Source: Bdellovibrionota bacterium (GTDB lineage: Bacteria; Bdellovibrionota; Bacteriovoracia; Bacteriovoracales; Bacteriovoracaceae). Taken from it: DNA of 9,795 nucleotides. The notes below the pieces were generated by a model. That model worked only from the letters and a program-made list of their open reading frames with translations, made no database searches and was not told the DNA's origin. Both the position numbers and the translations under genes were made by a program. Shown here one piece after another: positions 5,659 to 9,795 of the stretch. Positions within the stretch are counted from its first letter, which is position 1, and each line of letters begins with the position of its first letter. The stretch lies in assembly GCA_030836365.1 (NCBI GenBank), contig JAURQB010000115.1, positions 1-9,795 on the forward strand. The letters run 5' to 3'.

Positions 5659-7839
5659 TTACTTAATCTCAGTATTCATCAACTCGTCTAATTCTTCAAG
5701 GTCAAATTCAGAAAGGCCGTAAGGATTTTCTCTAGAATTTAGATCTTCATCAACATATTGGCGCCCAACTTCATCTTCAACCTCATCCATTCCTGCAAAT
5801 TCATTAGGATCTTTTACGCGCTGAACACTTTTTTCAAGCTCGTCTAAACTTCTAGTTTCTAGATATTTATCTTCATCAACCTTTGCTTCATTGAGTTTTG
5901 CTTCTGCGTTAACAATTTCATTTTCCAATCGCTCAAGATCAAGTAGATCTTTCTCGTGCTCACTTAAGACAGATTTTTCTAACTCTCTGCGCTCAAGCTC
6001 TTCAATTTCATCATCGGTTAATTGTATTCTTTGAGCTTCCTTAAGCAGGTCATCGCTCACATTTGTCAGGTCAAGCTCTAGATCGAGATTCTCTAGGCCA
6101 TCTTTTTTGAGCTTATTTAACTTTTTAAATACGGACTGATTATCAATTCGGGCCATTCTAAGCGCATCCACAGCACTTTTAGATATCGCCAAGTTTCCTA
6201 AGGTAACTTCGTCATACAGATTAGTTATTAGACCTGTTGCAAAATCATCCGTCATCGAAATGACTGTAATTTCTCCAATCTTGTACGTTGGGTCTCTGGT
6301 AATTCTACGCTCAAGTCCACGATCAAAAAAGCTATATACCTCAAAAATATTACCTATCTCAACGCCATCACCTCGACCTCGATCCATGTAAACAACGTCA
6401 CCATATTGAAAGTTTTTGGCCATATCATTATATCCACCAACAATTGCGGCCTCTATATTTCGATCATTAAATGTATGCTCAATTTTTTCTACCTTTTGGG
6501 TGTAAACAGTCACTCGATCAAATCTTTTGGTAATGCTACTTAAATCAACCACCTCACACTCCCAAAGATTGTTAATTTTTCTGATGGCCTTAATTTGTGC
6601 AGTAATAGTGTAGCGGTAGCCATCTCGATCACTAATTTCATGCTCTACTTTTCCCTGGGGTTGATATACTGAATATAAATCACCAGGTCTTACACCTACA
6701 TTTTTATCAAAATTTACATAAATCTTATCGAAGCGATGAATCATAGATCGCTCCTGCGGCAAGGCTTGTATGTAACCAAAGTCTTGAACAATATTAGTGG
6801 AGACAAATGTATTGAGGTAAAAGCCATTACTGTAGTTAAAATTAATTTTTGAATTCTTATCAAACCCGACATTATCGTAATTTTCATCAACATTCTTTAT
6901 ATTGATACTTGGAACTTCTGGTGAGAATTTTTTATATTCAGTATTGAGCTTCATTTTAGCTCGATTATTAAAATCTTCGTAATTCTCTTCTGATAACGTT
7001 TGAAAAAATGCTCCCGATTTTTTTAGCTGACTTCTTTCTCTCAACCAATCAGGCGTATTGCTTTCTCCAAATTCAGCGAGATCTATTTCACCTTTAAAAG
7101 TTTTGTCATCAAATGCATTAAGGTCCTCAAAATTTCCCATTCTTACAGTAGGCAATAGATTTTCATCGCCTGTTTCAAATACGAGAACCATTCCTGGCTC
7201 AATTTCATGCGGGTTTGTAATTTGTGGATTTAATGCCCATACTTTTGCGTAATAAAAGCCCGATCCGAATAAACGCTGGGAAATTTTCCAGAGATAATCA
7301 CCCTCTTGAACAACATATCGAACCGGCTTAGAAGCAGAATAGAGAGTTTCCCACTCATCATCTGTTATCTTACCTTTAATTAAATCTACTTGCTCCAAAA
7401 GCTTTCGCTCTTCCTCGCCGACATCAAATATTTTTACTTCGCTAATTGTTGATTTTTTCACCTCACCGCTGTTTAAGCTCGATTGAACATCAATGATATT
7501 TTCTGCTTTTTTCTTCCTTGATAGCTCTATAACCTCAGAAATTTCCTGCTTCAGACTATTTATCTCATTATCTTCTTCTTGATCAGAGACCTTCAAACGG
7601 TCTGGTTGAAATAGAGAGCGATTTAAGTCATCATTTCGTAGAATTTTTTTATCATCTTCATCTAAAAACTCAAGCTGACTAAGATCTTGTTCTCTTTTTT
7701 CACTCTCCCTATCCTCAACACTTCTCTCTTCTTGAGGAATGTCATCAATATCGTCTGCGATTTGAGCGAGACCATTAGTGGAGATGAATAGGCCCATCCC
7801 TATTAATATTAAACATTGATCTATGCATCTTTTTTTCAT
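5659..7839 (-). CDS. Secreted LysM-domain envelope protein with duplicated beta-domain
   Basis: A 726-residue exported protein. Residues 1-25 are a signal peptide (MKKR, hydrophobic 9-21, likely cut after NGLA). An acidic, probably disordered and partly coiled region spans about 26-165. One LysM domain at about 174-222 (VRYVVQEGDYLWKISQRLFG, later NPHEIEPGMVLVF) should bind peptidoglycan. Two related beta-rich segments follow. DKIYVNF..GVRPGDLYSVY covers about 371-442, and DVVYMDR..GVEIGNIFEVY..KIGEITVI covers about 481-550. From about 560 the chain is highly charged and helical (ELERRELEKSV, DLLDLERLENEI), ending in an acidic tail. No enzyme active site is apparent, so a structural or scaffold role at the wall is more likely than a hydrolase. 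The ATG directly follows the TAA of the lipoprotein gene with no free nucleotide, implying coupled translation. The specific function is unknown. Confidence 0.85.
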   Translation of the reverse strand: MKKRCIDQCLILIGMGLFISTNGLAQIADDIDDIPQEERSVEDRESEKREQDLSQLEFLDEDDKKILRNDDLNRSLFQPDRLKVSDQEEDNEINSLKQEISEVIELSRKKKAENIIDVQSSLNSGEVKKSTISEVKIFDVGEEERKLLEQVDLIKGKITDDEWETLYSASKPVRYVVQEGDYLWKISQRLFGSGFYYAKVWALNPQITNPHEIEPGMVLVFETGDENLLPTVRMGNFEDLNAFDDKTFKGEIDLAEFGESNTPDWLRERSQLKKSGAFFQTLSEENYEDFNNRAKMKLNTEYKKFSPEVPSINIKNVDENYDNVGFDKNSKINFNYSNGFYLNTFVSTNIVQDFGYIQALPQERSMIHRFDKIYVNFDKNVGVRPGDLYSVYQPQGKVEHEISDRDGYRYTITAQIKAIRKINNLWECEVVDLSSITKRFDRVTVYTQKVEKIEHTFNDRNIEAAIVGGYNDMAKNFQYGDVVYMDRGRGDGVEIGNIFEVYSFFDRGLERRITRDPTYKIGEITVISMTDDFATGLITNLYDEVTLGNLAISKSAVDALRMARIDNQSVFKKLNKLKKDGLENLDLELDLTNVSDDLLKEAQRIQLTDDEIEELERRELEKSVLSEHEKDLLDLERLENEIVNAEAKLNEAKVDEDKYLETRSLDELEKSVQRVKDPNEFAGMDEVEDEVGRQYVDEDLNSRENPYGLSEFDLEELDELMNTEIK

Positions 7840-8457
7840 TTAATTCAAAAACCTTGCGTAGAGTTGGGTGAAATATTTATGCTTTTTTATCAGTCCTAAT
7901 TTTTTTGTCGTTGAAATTAAATGCTTCAAACTCAATAAAGCGAAGACGCTCTCTCTCATCCCAACAACAATTTCTTCAAACACTTGCATTGATAAATCAA
8001 GCTCTCCCTGCGCCAGCATTGTGAGTGCCAGCAAGTACCTAGCTTGTCCACGTACCTTTTGAACCTGAGATTTTTCAAGCTCTTTAAGAATTATAATCAC
8101 GTCACCATAGGATTTTTGGTGATATTTTTCATATGCCTGATACAGCAAGCTTATATCTTTTTGAACTCTTCTTTGATCATATGATTGTAGCCGATTACTC
8201 TTTTGAACATCGACAGAGTTTAACCTCGTCCTGAATTCACTCAACGCTTTTGAGTCATTAACTGATTCATTTAATTGAGGAGACGCCGGTAGTTTTTTCC
8301 CGATTAAACTCTTGTACTTTTTTAATAAGTCTTCATATTTTTCTTTTGGAACAGTGTCCTCTGAGTCGAGAAGATTAAATGACGAGCACGAACTTAGTAT
8401 TGCAATAGACAGCAGTAAAACAATTTTAAGTGATAAAACTCGATTAAAATTGTTCAA
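7840..8457 (-). CDS. TPR-like lipoprotein
   Basis: A 205-residue lipoprotein. Residues 1-23 form a signal peptide, and LSSC (21-24) is a good lipobox, so Cys24 would be acylated. Ser-Ser at +2/+3 fits outer-membrane sorting by E. coli rules. Residues 36-100 are polar with a coiled-coil-like start. Helical pairs resembling tetratricopeptide repeats follow at about 103-130 (SLLYQAYEKY..YGDVIIILKELEKS), 137-165 (GQARYLLALTMLAQGELDLSMQVFEEIV) and perhaps 170-200. TPR folds usually hold partner proteins. The start is TTG (8455-8457), with GGAGG at 8465-8469 7 nt ahead. No in-frame ATG exists early enough to keep the signal peptide, so TTG is required. It is first in the operon and abuts the LysM gene, its likely partner. 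I do not assign it to BamD, CpoB or another named family. Confidence 0.82.
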   Translation of the reverse strand: MNNFNRVLSLKIVLLLSIAILSSCSSFNLLDSEDTVPKEKYEDLLKKYKSLIGKKLPASPQLNESVNDSKALSEFRTRLNSVDVQKSNRLQSYDQRRVQKDISLLYQAYEKYHQKSYGDVIIILKELEKSQVQKVRGQARYLLALTMLAQGELDLSMQVFEEIVVGMRESVFALLSLKHLISTTKKLGLIKKHKYFTQLYARFLN

Positions 8458-8462
8458 ATTTC

Positions 8463-8474
8463 GTCCTCCCTGAC
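8463..8474 (-). promoter_or_regulatory. Strong SD fixing a TTG start for the lipoprotein gene
   Basis: GTCAGGGAGGAC on the - strand, with GGAGG 7 nt before the TTG codon. It is the same 12-mer as at 3130-3141. It supports initiation at TTG and hence the full signal peptide and lipobox. Confidence 0.8.
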
Positions 8475-8522
8475 TTATTATCCCTTTTTGTAAGAGATGA
8501 TGAAGAACTCGTCCTAAGTCCT

Positions 8523-8528
8523 TATAAT
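8523..8528 (+). promoter_or_regulatory. Possible -10 element for the DUF4911/phoX unit
   Basis: A perfect TATAAT lies 55 nt before the DUF4911-like ATG. It is part of the palindrome TTATAATTATAA (8522-8533), so it exists on both strands. The -35 region at the right distance (around 8500-8506) matches consensus poorly, so use would need an activator or another site. I found no clear Pho-box-like direct repeat in 8475-8583, although phosphate control of a PhoX unit would be expected. Confidence 0.3.
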
Positions 8529-8533
8529 TATAA

Positions 8534-8561
8534 ATTTTAAAATATTCAGTAATATAGTCAA
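8534..8561 (-). promoter_or_regulatory. Probable sigma70 promoter of the lipoprotein-LysM-topA-popT-GT operon
   Basis: On the - strand TTGACT (8556-8561, 5/6 to consensus), a 16-nt spacer and TAAAAT (8534-8539, 5/6) lie about 77 nt upstream of the TTG start, leaving a leader of roughly 70 nt. This is the best promoter-like pair in the divergent gap. It overlaps the region any + strand promoter would use. Confidence 0.6.
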
Positions 8562-8583
8562 ATCATTTAAAAAGGAGGCATGG

Positions 8584-8838
8584 ATGACCGATCAAATTCA
8601 TACAATCATTATTCGCGTTCCCAAAAAAGACTCGTCATATGTTTACTTTACACTTGAAGCAAATGAGGGGCTGTGTTTCTACTCAACGCTCAAACACCAA
8701 AAGGAATCGCCATTTAGAGACATCGAAATAAGACTGACGAATTCACTCACCAATGAATTTCTAACAGTTTTCAAGTTTTTAAATGATAATATTGAGGTTA
8801 CTATTCTGGAAGATAACGACAACATCACTAATAGGTAA
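8584..8838 (+). CDS. Small DUF4911-like protein
   Basis: An 84-residue soluble protein without signal or membrane segment. Its pattern is IIIRVPKKDSSYVYFTLEANEG near the start, an FYSTL strand, then DIEIRLTNSLTNEFLTVFKFL and a short acidic tail. That beta-alpha-beta-beta-alpha rhythm and the opening (hydrophobic strand, then K/D, then a helix ending in E-x-x-EG-L) resemble DUF4911 proteins, roughly 80-residue uncharacterised proteins from delta-type proteobacteria. The match is from memory and moderate. AAGGAGG at 8572-8578 lies 5 nt before the ATG. An out-of-frame ATG at 8580 is too close to that SD to compete. The phoX-like gene starts 3 nt after its stop, so the two are surely co-transcribed. 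Real gene: confident. Family: tentative. Function: unknown. Confidence 0.75.
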   Translation: MTDQIHTIIIRVPKKDSSYVYFTLEANEGLCFYSTLKHQKESPFRDIEIRLTNSLTNEFLTVFKFLNDNIEVTILEDNDNITNR

Positions 8839-8841
8839 AAT

Positions 8842-9795
8842 ATGCCAAAATCCAAAATAAACTCTTCTAAAACTTACGAAAGTAGTCGCCGTAAATTCAT
8901 TAAGTTTATAGGTGCTTCTGTTTCTGCACCTTTGTTTATGAAAAACATTAATGCTGCAAGCTCTCGCCAAACATCAGTAATCCCCTCAATAAAAGCCACG
9001 ACGGAAGATGATTTAGTTCTGGCAAAAGGTTTTACACAAAGTTTATTAATCAGCTGGAAGGATAAAATTTCAGACGTTGATTATTTTGGCTTCAATTGTG
9101 ACTACACTGCCTTCATTCCAACTGGTGAGAATTCTGGTATTTTTTGGGCCAATCACGAGTATGTTAACCCTCTTTTTATTCATGAAAATAATGCTGGAAT
9201 AAAAACAAAGAAACAGATAAACGAAGAAATGTACAACATGGGCGGAAGTTTAATTGAGATAAATAGAAAAAACCCTAAGTCACCTTGGCGGTTAAAAAAT
9301 AACTCTATTTATAACAAAAGAATCACCGCACTCACTAAAATTCCTTTCGCTGGAAATATCGAAGTGGCCGGCAGCAAAGAGGCTCTTGGAATGGTTTCAA
9401 ATTGCGCAGGTGGAGTGACTCCATGGAACACTATTTTAACTTGCGAAGAAAATTTTGACTCGTACCATGGAGAAAGAAAAAAAGACGGTTCTAAAAAGCC
9501 CGGTAAATATCAATGGGAAAAATTCTACGATCAACCACCAGAGCACTATGGCTGGGTAGTTGAAGTTGATCCAAGAACCGCGAAGGCTAAAAAACATACA
9601 TCTCTCGGTCGGTTTTGTCATGAATGTGCAACCACGACCACTGATAACTTTGGTAACCTAGTCGTCTACTCTGGTGATGATACAGAAGATGAGTTTTTAT
9701 ATAAGTTCATCTCCGACGACAAAAATTCACTAGAGTCAGGAACCCTTCACGTCGCGAACCTCGAGAAAAAAACATGGATCCCGCTAGATATTAGC
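8842..9795 (+). CDS. phoX: PhoX-family (DUF839) alkaline phosphatase, N-terminal part
   Basis: The first 318 codons of a gene that runs off the window; full PhoX proteins are about twice this length. PhoX enzymes are Tat-exported, iron- and calcium-dependent phosphomonoesterases that free phosphate from organic esters outside the cytoplasm. The signal is textbook: SRRKFIK (15-21), a short hydrophobic stretch to about 34, then a likely cut near NAAS. Family landmarks are FWANHEYV (101-108), NCAGGVTPWNTILTCEENF (187-205), GWVVEVDP (237-244), GRFCHECA (256-263) and VYSGDDTEDEFLYKFI (274-289). Cys188 and Glu261 sit where I expect iron ligands. The ATG has a modest AGG SD at 8833-8835, 3 nt behind the DUF4911-like gene. 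Residues 259 and 262 are Cys, where the family consensus I know is GRFxHEGA. Orthology to characterised PhoX versus another DUF839 subgroup is not settled by half a protein. Confidence 0.9.
   Translation, partial: MPKSKINSSKTYESSRRKFIKFIGASVSAPLFMKNINAASSRQTSVIPSIKATTEDDLVLAKGFTQSLLISWKDKISDVDYFGFNCDYTAFIPTGENSGIFWANHEYVNPLFIHENNAGIKTKKQINEEMYNMGGSLIEINRKNPKSPWRLKNNSIYNKRITALTKIPFAGNIEVAGSKEALGMVSNCAGGVTPWNTILTCEENFDSYHGERKKDGSKKPGKYQWEKFYDQPPEHYGWVVEVDPRTAKAKKHTSLGRFCHECATTTTDNFGNLVVYSGDDTEDEFLYKFISDDKNSLESGTLHVANLEKKTWIPLDIS

Noticed and set aside
5659..7839. Peptidoglycan hydrolase function for the LysM protein
   Set aside because: No NlpC/P60, M23, amidase or transglycosylase motif is visible outside the LysM domain.
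8475..8583. Pho-box upstream of the phoX unit
   Set aside because: No pair of TGTCAT-like direct repeats could be found in the gap, so phosphate control is not supported from sequence.
8779..8970. 63-codon open frame on the - strand
   Set aside because: Runs across the end of the DUF4911-like gene and the Tat signal of phoX, both of which are clearly coding on the + strand.
9436..9621. 61-codon open frame on the - strand
   Set aside because: Antisense to well-conserved PhoX motifs.

Overview
The window is A+T-rich, tightly packed bacterial chromosome. It has SD-led genes, a lipoprotein with a classical lipobox, a LysM envelope protein and a Tat-exported PhoX, so the source is almost certainly a Gram-negative (diderm) bacterium. 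The A+T-rich coding style, a DUF4911-like small protein (a family I associate with the old Deltaproteobacteria) and a TPR-lipoprotein/LysM pair next to topA suggest the Bdellovibrionota, perhaps Bacteriovoracales. That placement is inference from general impression; no marker gene here proves it.

Layout. Left edge (+ strand): the last 74 codons of an AlkB-type 2-oxoglutarate/Fe(II) DNA-repair dioxygenase, then a 191-residue multi-pass membrane protein of unknown function, closed by a strong hairpin/T-tract terminator. Next come a second hairpin that is the exact reverse complement of the first and a tRNA-Arg(UCG) gene on the - strand with its own recognisable promoter.

Centre (- strand, about 8.5 kb down to 1.0 kb): five closely spaced genes that look like one operon, read from high to low coordinates. 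They are a TPR-like lipoprotein, a 726-residue secreted LysM protein, DNA topoisomerase I (topA) with a lysine-rich N-terminal tail and four C-terminal zinc ribbons, a DUF368/PopT-type polyprenyl-phosphate transporter, and a GT4 glycosyltransferase. Spacings are 0, 32, 34 and -17 nt. A plausible sigma70 promoter (TTGACT-16-TAAAAT) lies upstream of the first gene. Two of the five genes start with TTG, each behind the same 12-nt SD-containing leader. Apart from topA, the operon is about the cell envelope: two exported wall/periplasm proteins, recycling of the lipid carrier for wall and surface polysaccharides, and a sugar transferase.

Right edge (+ strand, divergent from the operon): a small DUF4911-like protein with a near-perfect SD and, 3 nt later, the first 318 codons of a PhoX-family (DUF839) alkaline phosphatase with a canonical twin-arginine signal. 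This phosphatase runs off the window.

I see no mobile element, CRISPR array, phage gene or defence system. Most of the window is recognisable housekeeping and envelope biology. The features that most deserve a second look are the mirrored hairpin pair beside the tRNA, the histone-H1-like N-terminal tail of TopA, the internally duplicated LysM protein and its coupled lipoprotein, and the PopT/glycosyltransferase overlap. There is no gene-free stretch above 300 bases; the longest (820-1031) holds the hairpins, the tRNA and its promoter.
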